A stretch of 64,000 nucleotides of DNA from Antedon mediterranea (GCF_964355755.1 NC_092675.1:16505312-16569311); one strand, 5' to 3'; numbered from the stretch's first letter, positions 11,716 to 24,150 are shown. Notes: a model not told the origin generated them from the sequence alone. A program made the numbers and translations.

Positions 11716-12599
11716 CTATTAAATATATAAATTGAATTATAAACTAAAATGATTGTTGGCAGCTTTTAGTGTTGTAATATAGAGTGATCAGTCTACCAGT
11801 TTGGCTAAGCTTTAAACATTTATTTAGAGGATGATCGGGATCCTGACAAATTTTAGTTATAGTTTTTAGGATATCTACCTAAATATCAACTACAAAGCGA
11901 AGTTTGAACACAGGAATGTTTTCAAATGAGTCCAACTATCTGAAATGTATAATGAATATAGATGTGTCCGATCATATGGGTAAAAAAAAGCAGTGAACAA
12001 ACAGTGTTACTGGACTGTACATACTGCCATACTGTACACACCCATTACCATAAAAGATACCTACGGAATGTTTATACAGATGTACAATTTGATATCAATG
12101 GATAACTATGTTTGTTGTTCACTTTACAATACTGCTTACTATACAAATACATCTCTTTTGAAGTTTCACTTTCACAAAATTCCAAGCCTTACATACGGTA
12201 ATCTATGGCTACATTTTGGTCACCAGTAATAAGCCCAGTTTGTAATTAAACAGAAGTGGGCTTGTAATAATATGTAATAACTAGATTTAATTCGTCACTA
12301 TGACGAATTATAGGTTATATGCATTGATTTAAATAAAGATAATTGATTGATTTAAGATATATTGATTGATTGATTTTCTCAGAATCTTTAGTTATTTATA
12401 ATATATGATAGAATCTTGCTAACGCAAATACAATAGCCGGTATAATAATCCGATCAACGATCCTTTTGCGTATATAATGTCATAAACCACATTTGTGTTT
12501 TTATCTAGATTTCATTATAAATCATGTGTATAATCTATACACTAAGAAATACAATTGAACAAACAATACGGATAATAAAAAAAAATCTTATTTTGTTTC

Positions 12600-12675
12600 G
12601 TTTCCCAAGGTGAGACTTGAACTCGGTACCTTGAATGCTATAGACACAAGCAAAGACCACCGAGCCATACACATC
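12600..12675 (-). repeat. tRNA-like sequence (SINE head or tRNA pseudogene)
   Basis: The minus strand has a box A-like word (TGGCTCGGTGGTC) and, about 35 nt later, a box B-like word (GAGTTCAAGTCTCACC) followed by a short acceptor-like end. The arms do not pair well enough for a working tRNA, so I call it tRNA-derived. Confidence 0.45.
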
Positions 12676-13679
12676 TGACTAAAAGTTATGGAAAGATTCC
12701 TCAGTGTATTTACTATGCAGTAACCACTTAGGTGCAGATAGATTATTACATACCGCAATGAATTATAATGTTTTACTCTGATGACATCTTTAAACATTTT
12801 TTAAAATGATGCACTGTCAAACTATATACTTTTAACTTTAATATATGAACTTCTTAAGGAAGAAAGTTAATGTTAAGTTTGTTATTTCGGCCTAAGAAAA
12901 TGTTATAATTTGATTGATTGTCGAAATTAATTTTTTTAAATTTAATATGCCATTAATGACTTAATCAACTTTTGCTCTCTTAATTTCATAATAAATCATA
13001 CATATGATACATACACTTCAAGAAAATGAAATAAAAAATAGGTGTTCCCGAGCATTCTAACGATATACAGTATATTAATTGCGTAGCCTGTCACCTTTGA
13101 CGTGCTCGTATAACGCTGTTTCGCGTCGAAAAGTGAATAAAATATGATATTATTAAAGAAAGGTTATACAACAGTAATCGGACCAAAACAGTGCGCATTA
13201 AGGTTTGACGCGTGCAAAAATCTACACAGTCATGGCAACTTTTTAAACGCTTAAAATTGCCTGAAACGTACTCTAATTTCATTGAAAATAAATTGACAAT
13301 TTTGAAAAGTTTAAGCGCGCGTACGCATGCGTTATATGCGCTACGCACGTAATTGTATTGCTATATGATGAAATATGACCTGAAATTTATGAGTACCAAA
13401 TTTTGTTTAAAAGTGATTCATGCTTGTGAAAATATGATTACAAACGTGATTTCGTTAAATCGCGCGTAGACCGCGTAATTTTTGATTGCGCACCGTGAAA
13501 ACATAACCACATCGATTCCTGGCCATAAGGAATATACTCTGAAAAATTGACTTAGCTAGATGAAACTGATATCTATATATAAATTTACGTAAGGGTAAAA
13601 TTCGGTAAATCTCGGTTTATTTCTAGAATTTTTACTCGATGGTATATAAAGTTGGTTCATACTTTCGGTACTTATTTTA

Positions 13680-13800
13680 ACCATCTGATGTAACCCTGTT
13701 TACTAATTAAATTGAGTTAGGTAATTAGTTATTGACGATTAAAACGAATTTAGGTTCAACGATTTGCCCCAAATAGGGGTGTTTTCCGATCGTGGTATAC
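13680..13800 (+). repeat. Direct repeat D, copy 1
   Basis: Shares CTAATTAA.TTGA.TTAG, TATTGACGATTAAA.CGAATTT and then CCCC.AATAG.GGTG.TTTTC with 14395-14490. The two copies are 700 bp apart in the same orientation. The nature is unknown; they could be ends of one degraded element. Confidence 0.55.
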
Positions 13801-14394
13801 ACTGTCTAATGGATGTCCATCTTGAAAAATACCCGCCACAAAAATACGAGGAGGCTTCGCATTTTCCTATCTCCTCCTACGATAATTGTTTTTAATAGCT
13901 GAAAACTGGTTGAACAGCTAGAGTACATCATCATAATGTTGAAGACAGGCCGATTTTCTTTAAAAAATACTATTTTGATAGATTTAATATACGATTATAC
14001 AAATGTATTGATTTGCGATGAATGGAACATTCCAATCTCTGTTTCACAAGTGTCTATTCCCTCAGGCGTCGTAAAGGCAAGTACAGTACTGTATACTCGA
14101 AATTCGATCCATTTTTGTTTTTAATCTGTGCTGCAGAGGTTGGATATAATTTTTTTTTAAACGGATAATGAGCTAGCGTTTTCACTCGCCGTATATTATG
14201 TACAAATCTTTATTATTGCAGTTAAACCACCCACATCATCACCTTTCCCTCACTGGCATGAGTAGCGTTGTAAAACCAGTAGAGAATAGGCCTACGGTAC
14301 ATCACATGCCTTAAACGCAGAACAACTTTGGTGGGTAGGGTAGGAACCAACTTAAGTATGAATTGGCTCTAAGAAACCATTGAAAACCATTAGG

Positions 14395-14490
14395 CCTACT
14401 AATTAAGTTGAATTAGATAATTTAATATTTATTGACGATTAAATCGAATTTATGATTTTCCCCGAATAGAGGTGGTTTTCACAAATTGTT
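14395..14490 (+). repeat. Direct repeat D, copy 2
   Basis: Second copy of the sequence at 13680-13800, with several substitutions and a small insertion in the A/T part. No open frame joins the two copies. Confidence 0.55.
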
Positions 14491-14977
14491 TTACATTATA
14501 TTATAAACATATACACGTCGTGGTGATGTATCGTTACATGTGCTGTACTATTTCAATCGACTAGGACGGTGATAGTTTTAACAAAGTATTACATCGCAAT
14601 GTTTTACTGTGTTTAGTGGTATATTATTTGTAAAACATGAAAGCAATTAATATTTCGTTACTAAATGGATAAAGAATATATTTTAACATTGTTCCTCTTT
14701 GCACCCATCCTCTTCCCCATCCCTCAACCCTAATGTTACATACAAAACACAAATTAAGTTTGTTTAAATTTGACTTAAACAATTGGTCTTATTTTGTGAC
14801 AAGTTTCTCTTTCGGAAGTAATAGGGTGCTAATTTTAGTTGAGTAAATAAATCACAGTGTCTATTTATTCGTTCCTGTAAACGACATGTATTATTGTCCT
14901 GCGGTACGTACATTTGAAATCGCCAGTTTTTTAACGCTGAAATTATTATGTATTCGAGAACCATCTGTGGGCACGAC

Positions 14978-15014
14978 CTAGATGGTACGCGAGCGAAGCG
15001 AGCGTACCATCTAG
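14978..15014. repeat. Perfect 13-bp-arm hairpin
   Basis: Arms CTAGATGGTACGC and GCGTACCATCTAG around the 11-nt loop GAGCGAAGCGA. It is strikingly CG-rich within AT-rich DNA. It could be the 3' hairpin or a palindromic part of a mobile element. No tail or partner end has been identified. Confidence 0.8.
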
Positions 15015-15399
15015 TCAAGATAATTGACTGACAAAATAGTGCTAAGGAAAGAATAAATAAACAAAGATCCTGACAGAATCAAGAGAATCAAGAATCAAGG
15101 TTATATGCATAATAATGCATATAACCTAATAATACATTTGTCAACAACTATTGTCAGAATCAATGTGGTAATTGGATATTGTATGAGAACATTAGTTAGT
15201 AAACCCTTAATTAGCGACCCACCGTGCTAAAGTGAACAACATTATGCTGTAAAATCCCATGCTAAGTATATTCCCTTTCTGTAATTATTAGGTCACTAGA
15301 TTAAGTTACCAATTTTTAGATTCAGAATTTAAAAAACAAGGAGGCACAAATATGTTCAATGTTTAATATCTACTGTATAAATGAAATACAAAATAAAAT

Positions 15400-16110
15400 T
15401 CAATATAAAAACAAATGAAAAATAGACTGTAAAAAAATCACTTGACTATTAGTGAAATGTATAGACCAACATGACAAATCCTGTACAGTTATGATTTTTA
15501 AAACTTTATTACTATACAACCTCAAGCGTGGATTCAAGTGCCACCGCCATGACACACTATTCATGAAAGAAAAGAGAAGCAACATCGACATTTAAATAAC
15601 AACCTTTAAATTTAGAATAGCTCTACTTTTTTCTAGAGTTTGCATGTCACAAAAAGAAGATAAGCTACGAAGTTGACAACCTATTAATTTAGAACTTAAG
15701 TTAATAATTCTTTGTAGTGAGTTTCTCTCTTTTACCCTAAAACTAAAAAACCAGCATATAAAGGAAAAGGTTAAAACGTTCTCAATAAAGGAATTATAAA
15801 AACCCTACACATTACTTTATCGACACTAAAATAGTTCAGCTTCCTTAACAGATAAAGTCTCTTGTGTCCTTTCTTTACTATTGCCTCTGTATTTAATTCC
15901 CAGCCGAGATTGTCCTCAAATATAGTACCTAGGGTATTTAAAGGAATGGACAATATCGACTCGTTCGTCATTTATGATGGATACCCGAGGGCTGCGTTTT
16001 TCTCGTTCCTAAAATCTACAATCATCTCCTTGGTTTTGGTCACATTGAGTTCCAAGTAGGAGTTTCCACAAAATTGAATAAAACCATCTAAAGCGGAACC
16101 ATGACAGTCC
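15400..16110 (-). pseudogene. LINE reverse-transcriptase 3' fragment (decayed)
   Basis: The minus strand reads LELNVTKTKEMIVDFRN near 16050-16000, then INDESILSIPLNTLGTIFED, WELNTEAIVKKGHKRLYLLR and, further on, remnants like RIINLSSKLIGCQ. This is the C-terminal part of a CR1/L2/Rex1-like non-LTR retrotransposon ORF2, of the same type as the element at 17.6-20.1 kb. The motif order matches, but it has stops and frameshifts and begins after the catalytic FADD box, so it is a dead 5'-truncated copy. Confidence 0.75.
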
Positions 16111-16195
16111 TGTGAATTATGAAGGAGAGACAGCAAGACAGTGTGTCAGCAAAATGAATATTGTCCTGTTTTCTGCGACAGTCAGTGGTGTATAT

Positions 16196-16358
16196 ATTCA
16201 TCGTCAAACCAAACCATTTATTGTGAAGTCAAATCGGTCGTCTTCAAATCAAACGATTCATCGGAAAATCATTCATCGTGAAGCCAAAACGTTCATTGTG
16301 AAACCAAACCCTTCATCGTGATGTCAAATTGTTCATCGCCAGACCAATCATCGTGAAA
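16196..16358 (+). repeat. Degenerate ~18-bp tandem repeat
   Basis: About eight diverged units around TTCATCGTGAAACCAAAC (variants with TTGTGAAGTC, TCGGAAAATC and others). An overlapping short ORF is a by-product of the repeat. Confidence 0.7.
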
Positions 16359-17586
16359 AATGGTGTGACTAGACGGTGAATGATTTAGGTTTACATTGAT
16401 GTTTATATACATGAATGGTTTGGGTTGATGATAATTGGATTGAGGACTTTTGGTGGACTTGGCTTGCCATAGACAACAGTTTACAAATTATTAAACTTTG
16501 TTCATAACATGACCCAATTACATGATTCATAATCCAAAATGTTGTACAAATTAGAATTGATTTCTGAGTGCCACTAGCAATAGATGAATTGTACACTTTT
16601 TACATACATAATTTTAACAACCCGGTGTGGGTATTGTGAGTCCAAACCAAATAGTTAACATGTATATAAACATTATGTCTCCTTTGAACTGGCAATAATC
16701 TGTGATATCATAATCCAGTTGGCTGGGTTACAAAACATCCTATGATGCACAAATTTCAATTAAATTGTCATCATAAATCATTACATTTTCAAAGGCTGAC
16801 AATCTCTTCACAAAAATATTGATATTTTGCAATATCATGACCCAATTACTGACTCAAAAGCTGACATTAATGTCATTAATATTTCTTTTTCTATGACACA
16901 ATTGGTGTGTAATGTAACACAAACATTTGACACATTTGTCAGAATTTTACAATAATTCAACACCCTGCTCACACATTCAGTAACACAAAAAAGATGGAAA
17001 GGTCATAGCTGTTCTAAAAGATCAATGGTTATAGTTCCTTCATCCAGCCCAACTTTATATCTGTCACCTGTTGAAACAACATGTGATGTTGCACCTCACA
17101 CTTTCATCATAGAGGTGCCCTACATACTGTAGTAGACCTACAACAGCCTCACACTTTCACTAATCACAGTTGACTGAATTTACTGTATGTGTACCAGCAG
17201 TTGAGAAATTTAGAGGCAGGACAAAATTGTAGGGAATGTACATCATAAATACCTAGAACCTTCCTCTGTTTATGAGTATGCAAGCAACGTACAGGTATAA
17301 TAAGTCTGTTCTATAAATGGGACATAAACACAAATTACTCAATTAATACAATGATCTAATATAAGCATTCTATGAATGATATATACTGCAGTATACAGAC
17401 ACAAGTTCTTTTTAACTAGTGGGTTCCAGCTTATGTAGTATGACATGCCATGTGTGCTAAAATATTTTTTGAAGAATCGTCTACTAGAACCTAAAAAATA
17501 CATCCTGTACAGCAAAAACGTTCTACATGTATGAGAAAACAGTATTTTATTTTATTTTTTATTTTATTCAATTTTCAGGCACAAAA

Positions 17587-20146
17587 ATCAAGTCAAGTCA
17601 AGTCAAGTATCATTTATTATCATTTGTTTTAGGAAAAACATAGAAATTCTGTTTGCTCTGTTGGCGGAGCACAATATCCAACGGACACAACACGAACTAA
17701 AAAACAAAAACATTACAAAAAAAAGTGTCTACATCATATTTAAGGCTCTAATAGATCCTGGAAAGAAACTATTTGTAAATCGTGCCTTATTGGCCTTAAT
17801 AGAACGAAATCGCCGACCGCTGCGCATCAACTGAAATATATTTAAATATGGTATAAAAGTATAATAATAATGAGAACATGCATTGAAGTTTAGTTTTAGT
17901 TTAAGTTTAGTTTAAGTTGTTTTCAAATTTTGTTTAAATGTGCCGTAGGGCCCCTCGGAAGAGCAGTTTTATTTTATTACTGAGAGGGCTACCCTACTAA
18001 AAGAAAACGAAATAAATAAATAAATAAATAAACATACTAGAGGCCGGATGAAATTGATCATCTTTGATAGCCACTGCCTTTTTCAGAAGACGATCCGAAA
18101 ATATGTTCTCCAAAGGCAGTTGTGCAGATCCAATTATACGCGATGCGGTCTTGACTATTCTATTTAGGTCACGCTTTTCATTTTCGGTAGCTCTACCGAA
18201 CCATACCGTTAAAGAATACGTTATTACACTCTCTATAACTGACCTATAGAAGGACGACATTATTTCAGAGTTTATACCAAATGATTTAAGTCTACGTAGG
18301 AAGTAGATTCTTCTTTGGGCCTTTCTAATAATGTTACGTGTGTTAATATGCCACTTCAGATCATTTGAAATATAAATACCCAAGAATTTAAATTCTTCTA
18401 CAAACTCAACTGATATACCATTAATAAATATTGGATATTTGACATTAAGTGATTTACGGAAGTCAACAACCATTTCTTTAGTCTTAGATACATTCAAGAA
18501 CAGATTGTTTTCGTTACACCAGTCTACAACTCGTTTAACTTGGTTGCGATAATTAAACTCATCACTGTCATCATTGATTAGACCTACAATGGTAGTATCA
18601 TCCGCAAATTTAGCGATATGACAGTTACTGTAGTAGGTAACACAGTCATAGGTAAATAAAGTAAAAAGAAAGGGCGACAGTACACAGCCTTGTGGTACAC
18701 ATATTTATAATACGCTTATCTGATATAATGGTACCCACTTTAGTACGTTGGGGTCGATCAGTTAAAAAGTTTAACACCCAGTTACATATAGAAATATCGA
18801 AACCGATTTCAACCATCTTAGTGTGTAACTTATACGGTACAATCGTATTAAATGCTGAACTAAAATCTATATATAAAATCCTAGCATATCTTTTATCACG
18901 TTCGAGATGCTCTAAGATCCTATGCAAAGTGATCGATACAGCATCTTCGGTTGACCGGTTTGGTCTATAGGCGAACTGATATTGGTCAAGATCTCGAGGA
19001 CACTTGGCCTTTAGGTAATTAAGGACTATATGTTCAAAGCATTTCATCAGAACCGATGTTAATGTTATAGGTCGATAATCATTCAGGGTTTCGATTGGGG
19101 AACGTTTCGGAATTGGAACTATTATAGAATCTTTAAAACATCGCGGAATAATTTGAGATATAAGAGAGAAATTGAAAATGTATGTAAAAATATGGGCAAT
19201 CTGTTTGCAACAATGTTTAACAAGCATAGGGGATATACCGTATGGACCAGCTGACTTATTTGACTTACATCTACTAAACTCAATACAAGTATTCTCTTCA
19301 AGAACAACTAACGGTACATCATTACCATTTTCATAATTATTGTCTTGATGGAGAGGGGGAGTGTCAAAACGACTGAAGAAATCATTCAGTCGTTGGGGTA
19401 GGTCATCATTTGAGTTAATTTTATCAGATTTTGGTTTGTAGTTAGTTATTTTATTTAAGCTTTTCCATAACTCTCTGGAATTGCCGGAAGATATATCTTC
19501 CTCTAACCTATTTTTAAATTCTCTCTTGGCTTTATTTATTCCCTTTCTTAACTCGTATTTTGATTTCCTAAATAGATCCTTATCATTTGATCTGAAAGCC
19601 CTGTCTCTCTTTCGTATCAGATCCTTAATAGACTTATTAAACCATGGGTTTTGATTTGGATATATCTTAACTACGTCTTTATCAATACATATGTCCTGGC
19701 AGAATTTAATATATGAAATAACGGATTCAGTACATAAGTTAATGTCCGAACTGTCCTTAAAAGCATTCCAGTCTGTACAATCAAAGCAGCCTTGTAGTTT
19801 CATAATATTATCCGGTGTCCATTTGCTAATCATGCGTGATTTGACAGCCTCGCGCTTAAACTGACATCTGTATCGTGGTATCATGTAAATTAGGTTGTGG
19901 TCGGACTCGCCAAGTGGAGGTCGCTTTAGTGACCTGTAAGAATCTTTAATTGTTGTATAACAATGATCCAAGATGTTATTGTTCCGGGTCGCAACCGTAA
20001 CATGTTGAAACAATTTGGGGAGCGTTTTCTTCAAATTTACGTGGTTGAAATCACCTAATATTATGGAAGTTGCATTTGGATGTTTTAATTCGTTGTCAGT
20101 TACTATAGTAGATAGTTGGGTAGCCGCGGATTCTGCATTTGTAATG
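17587..20146 (-). mobile_element. LINE-A: CR1/L2-type non-LTR retrotransposon, defective
   Basis: Minus-strand ORF2, 5' truncated inside the endonuclease. Reading 5' to 3' it has the endonuclease end (STIVTDN, then ILGDFNHVNLKKTLPK, and GESDHNL), the linker NPWFNKSIKDLIRKRDRAF, RT motifs (LNDYRPITLTSVLMKCFEHI, QFAYRPNRSTEDAV, LYIDFSSAFNTI, PQGCVLSP, FADDTT) and NVSKTKEMVVDFRK. The C-terminus is RSGRRFRS...FFPGSIRALN with TAG at about 17731-17729. The 3' end has a (TTGAC)n tail near 17590-17607. A frameshift occurs at about 18700, between the DFSSAFN motif and the PQGC motif. An insertion at 17870-18035 splits the C-terminus. The element is not functional. Confidence 0.88.
17870..18035 (+). 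mobile_element. Nested LINE 3'-tail fragment
   Basis: Interrupts the C-terminal codons of LINE-A between the equivalents of HPASS and LMRSGRRFR. Read on plus it ends GAGAGGGCTACCCTACT followed by an (AAAT)n tail at about 18009-18034, typical of a 5'-truncated LINE 3' end. A related piece in the opposite orientation lies at 42900-42970. Orientation is opposite to LINE-A. Confidence 0.65.
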
Positions 20147-20366
20147 TATTTAAAAATACATTACAACAAGACAGCGGTGCAGCACCCTGAGGATTGCCAT
20201 GAGTGCAAAGCACTATCGTTGCATTTGGATGTTTTAATTCGTTGTCAGTTACTATAGTAGATAGTTGGGTAGCCGCGGATTCTGCATTTGTAATGTATTT
20301 AAAAATACATTACAACAAGACAGCGGTGCAGCACCCTGAGGATTGCCATGAGTGCAAAGCACTATC
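20069..20366. repeat. Exact 149-bp tandem duplication at the 5' edge of LINE-A
   Basis: Units 20069-20217 and 20218-20366 appear identical by eye. Each starts GTTGCATTTGGATG and ends GCAAAGCACTATC. Each includes part of the LINE-A endonuclease region (minus strand), the palindrome AATGTATTTAAAAATACATT and a non-LINE stretch. The identity implies a recent event compared with the decay of LINE-A itself. Confidence 0.9.
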
Positions 20367-20670
20367 GAGATGGCTCTCCATATACTGCACTGCACAGTAG
20401 CTAATTTACGCCACGAAAATTCAATATGAATTTAATTTGACAATTCAAATACCAATATTGATGATATAATATAATACAACCTTGTAGTTACAATTTTCAC
20501 ATTGATTTTGTTTTGTATGATATCTTATTAAAATCAATTTTATATATCATCTCCAGAATAGAACATATGTTTGAAAAAAAAAATTGTTCATTTAGTTATT
20601 CCAGGTCAATTGACATTGCTTAACTGAAAGAATCTCTCCAACCTAGTCACCTGAATTTAATTAGACTAGT

Positions 20671-20770
20671 AGTAACCCGTGCTTCGCATGGTCTTTTTCT
20701 GCCCTATCCATGGTTATATACTTTGCATGGGCAAGTATAATAAAAGCGCACTCTGATAAAAGTACTCTGA
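20671..20770 (+). repeat. Dispersed repeat E, copy 1, with GC-rich hairpin
   Basis: AGTAACCCGTGCTTCGCATGG, then TCTGCC, TTTGCATGGG and TAAAAGCGCA. The same order occurs at 21272-21365. The hairpin word CGTGCTTCGCATGG is a near-palindrome. Such words are common in Helitron-like and other dispersed invertebrate repeats, but I do not see a defining end. Confidence 0.5.
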
Positions 20771-21271
20771 AAAATTATTAAAAAAAAAACAAATTGTAAC
20801 TACTGTATTTACGTCGGCCATTGATTTTGTTATACACTATCCCTTCACTTTGAAATACATGTAGACTGAAAAATGAAAGCAATACTGGATATGGAATTTT
20901 TTACTTTACTTTTGACTGTTCAGAAAAAGTGTGCTGTGTGAATTAGATCATGCGTGCAAACACTAACGAAAGTATAAAATGCCAAACTATATTATTTTGG
21001 GTTTTTTCGTGGTGTATTAATTATTTGATACATATAGATAAAATAAAAAAATGTTTAACATAAATCGATTAAAAACATTGATGTGGAAACACGAATTGTT
21101 ATGTTGTTTTAATGTTCAACAATATATAAAACCATTTGGAATCGTTTTGGTTGTGTTCATTTTTATTAATTTACATTTTATTTCATTTCAATGGTTTTGA
21201 TATTTTACAATTATTTTGTGAGAGAGATTTGTAATAGCTATTTGCTACTTCTGTAATTAAATTGTGGTCTA

Positions 21272-21365
21272 TGGCAGTAACTCGTGCTCCGCACGGTTTT
21301 GTCTGCCTTAATAATAATTTGCATGGGAGGATTAAGTATAAAAGCGCAATACTGGATATAGGATA
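21272..21365 (+). repeat. Dispersed repeat E, copy 2
   Basis: Counterpart of 20671-20770 (GCAGTAACTCGTGCTCCGCACGG, then TCTGCC, TTTGCATGGG, TAAAAGCGCAATACTGGATAT). Here the hairpin arms CCGTGC/GCACGG are restored by paired changes relative to the other copy. Confidence 0.5.
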
Positions 21366-21719
21366 TGAAAGTGACAATGTGCAAGAGAGGTGCACGTTTA
21401 AGTATGTCAATCAGTCGGTAGATTAAAACATTTTAATGATAAAATATGAATAATATGAATTAACTTACGGACACAAAAAGTGTCCGAAAGTAAATGATGC
21501 GCTCAGATTTTTTTTGGGTGTATTTTTCGTTGATATTTTGTGGAAACATGACACCCATTTGGGTTGTGTGTTTTGGGGTTTTTTTTTACATTTACAATTT
21601 TTTTCATGTTTTTTGTATTTTGCAATTTTTTTGTTTTTGAAGTTTTTTATCTTTTTTTTGCTAGTTTTGTAAATTTACATTGTGGTCTAGTTTTGATTTT
21701 TAGCTTTAAAACCGGTGGT

Positions 21720-22140
21720 AATTACACATGTCGCGAATTGAACTCGAACATACTAAGCATTGATATCAATGGTTACGGCGATTTGCTCACTGAGCCAAAC
21801 CGTGATTTACGGTCATTCTGTTCAAAGAATAGGTGTAATTAATTAAAACTTCAATGACACGATCATTCGATACGGTTGACTAAAGACAGCTGCCCGCATG
21901 GTATTTGTAGATCCGGCCATGGCGGTACACAACACAGGAGGTTGCGTAGTTTATACAGTGACGTAACATGGTCGCTGAGACGTCAAATTACTGCCATTTT
22001 TTCCTTTTTTTTAGTGTTTATCCTTAAAATTCAAGAAAGTGACATAGTCTATCGTGTGCGGCCCATCAATAAATATCAGTGTGCCAAATGTGAGCACGTA
22101 CCGTTCAGTGGTTTTGGAGGAGATACGTAGAATACGCGAA
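21720..22140 (+). repeat. Unclassified dispersed-type sequence before the minisatellite
   Basis: A GC-richer stretch with a closing block CCGTTCAGTGGTTTTGGAGG AGATACG, a phrase style often found in degraded mobile elements. Short ORFs here lack recognisable domains. No repeat partner in this window. Confidence 0.3.
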
Positions 22141-22275
22141 CCATTTAGTAGCATTAATATATAGATGCAGTAGTATGCAAATTCATTTTGGAGAAAATTG
22201 TAGAGTAGAATGCCAATAGGGTCACTATCTCATGAAATGCAGCAATATACTGTATGTTTTACAGTAGAGTCTACT

Positions 22276-24105
22276 TCTATTCATGGGACACTTCTATTCT
22301 GAGGACACCTCTATTCTGAGGACACCTCTATTCTGAGGACACCTCTATTCTGAGGACACCTCTATTCTGAGGACACTTCTATTCTGAGGACACTTCTATT
22401 CTGAGGACACTTCTATTCTGAGGACACTTCTATTCTGAGGACACTTCTATTCTGAGGACACTTTTATTCTGAGGACACTTTTATTCTGAGGACACTTTTA
22501 TTCTGAGCACACTTCTATTCTGAGCACACTTCTATTCTGAGCACACTTCTATTCATGGGACACTTCTATTCATGGGACACTTCTATTCATGGGACACTTC
22601 TATTCTGAGGACACTTCTATTCTGAGGACACTTCTATTCTGAGGACACTTCTATTCTGAGGACACTTCTATTCTGAGGACACTTCTATTCTGAGGACACT
22701 TCTATTCTGAGGACACTTTTATTCTGAGGACACCTCTATTCTGAGGACACTTCTATTCTGAGCACACTTCTATTCATGGGACACCTCTATTCTGAGGACA
22801 CCTCTATTCTGAGGACACTTCTATTCTAAGGACACTTCTACTCTAAAGGACACTTCTATTCTGAGGACACTTCTATTCTGAGGACACCTCTATTCTGAGG
22901 ACACTTCTACTCTAAAGGACACTTCTATTCTGAGGACACTTCTATTCTGAGGACACTTCTATTATGTGGACACTTCTATTTAGGGGACACTTCTATTTAG
23001 GGGACACTTCTATTCTGAGGACACTTTTATTCTGAGGACACTTCTATTCTGAGCACACTTCTATTCTGAGGACACTTCTATTATGTGGACACTTCTATTC
23101 TGAGGACACTTCTATTCTGAGGACACTTCTATTATGTGGACACTTCTATTCTGAGCACACTTCTATTCTGAGCACACTTCTATTCATGGGACACTTCTAT
23201 TCATGGGACACTTCTATTCATGGGACACTTCTATTCTGAGGACACTTCTATTCTGAGGACACTTCTATTCTGAGGACACTTCTATTCTGAGGACACTTCT
23301 ATTCTGAGGACACTTCTATTCTGAGGACACTTTTATTCTGAGGACACCTCTATTCTGAGGACACCTCTATTCTGAGGACACTTCTATTCTGAGCACACTT
23401 CTATTCTGAGCACACTTCTATTCATGGGACACCTCTATTCTGAGGACACCTCTATTCTGAGGACACTTCTATTCTAAGGACACTTCTACTCTAAAGGACA
23501 CCTCTACTCTAAAGGACACTTCTATTCTGAGGACACTTCTATTCTGAGGACACCTCTATTCTGAGGACACTTCTACTCTAAAGGACACTTCTATTCTGAG
23601 GACACTTCTATTCTGAGGACACTTCTATTATGTGGACACTTCTATTTAGGGGACACTTCTATTTAGGGGACACTTCTATTCTGAGGACACTTTTATTCTG
23701 AGGACACTTCTATTCTGAGCACACTTCTATTCTGAGGACACTTCTATTATGTGGACACTTCTATTCTGAGGACACTTCTATTATGTGGACACTTCTATTA
23801 TGTGGACACTTCTATTCATGGGACACCTCTATTCATGGGACATTTCTATTCTGGGGACACTTCTATTATGTGGACACTTCTATTATGTGGACACTTCTAT
23901 TCTGAGGACACTTCTATTCTGAGGACACTTCTATTTAGGGGACACCTCTATTCTCAGGACACTTCTATTCTGAGGACACTTCTATTTAGGGGACACTTCT
24001 ATTCTGAGGACACTTCTATTCTGTTGACACTTCTATTCTGAGGACACTTTTATTCAGGGACATTTCTAGTCTGGGGACACTTCTATTCTGAGGACACTTT
24101 GTTGG
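22276..24105 (+). repeat. 1.8-kb minisatellite of 17-bp units
   Basis: About 105 tandem units of TTCTATTCTGAGGACAC with recurring variants: C[CT]TCTATTCATGGGACA, ...ATTATGTGGACAC, ...ATTTAGGGGACAC, ...ATTCTGAGCACAC and an 18-bp form ...ACTCTAAAGGACAC. Blocks of variants recur in the same order about 630-665 bp apart (22.5-23.0 kb against 23.18-23.68 kb), i.e. a higher-order repeat. ORFs in it are repeat artefacts. It abuts LINE-B. Confidence 0.95.
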
Positions 24106-24150
24106 GCCGGTCCTACGTCTGTTTAAGGGTTCTTACTGTCTTAATTTACA

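Noticed and set aside
12600-12675. Functional tRNA gene
   Set aside because: Box A and B are present but acceptor and anticodon stems do not pair properly.
13091-13348. 85-codon minus-strand ORF in a CpG-richer stretch
   Set aside because: No recognisable motif, no good start or splice context; composition alone is not enough.
17829-18050. Intron in LINE-A (GTATGT...TTTCAG)
   Set aside because: Joining would break the reading frame of the C-terminal motif, and the segment has an (AAAT)n LINE tail and a relative at 42.9 kb, so an insertion explains it better.
23751-24041. 96-codon plus-strand ORF (LLLCGHFYY...-type repeats)
   Set aside because: It is a translation of the 17-bp minisatellite. 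The period is not a multiple of three and frames are open only because units lack stops in some phases.
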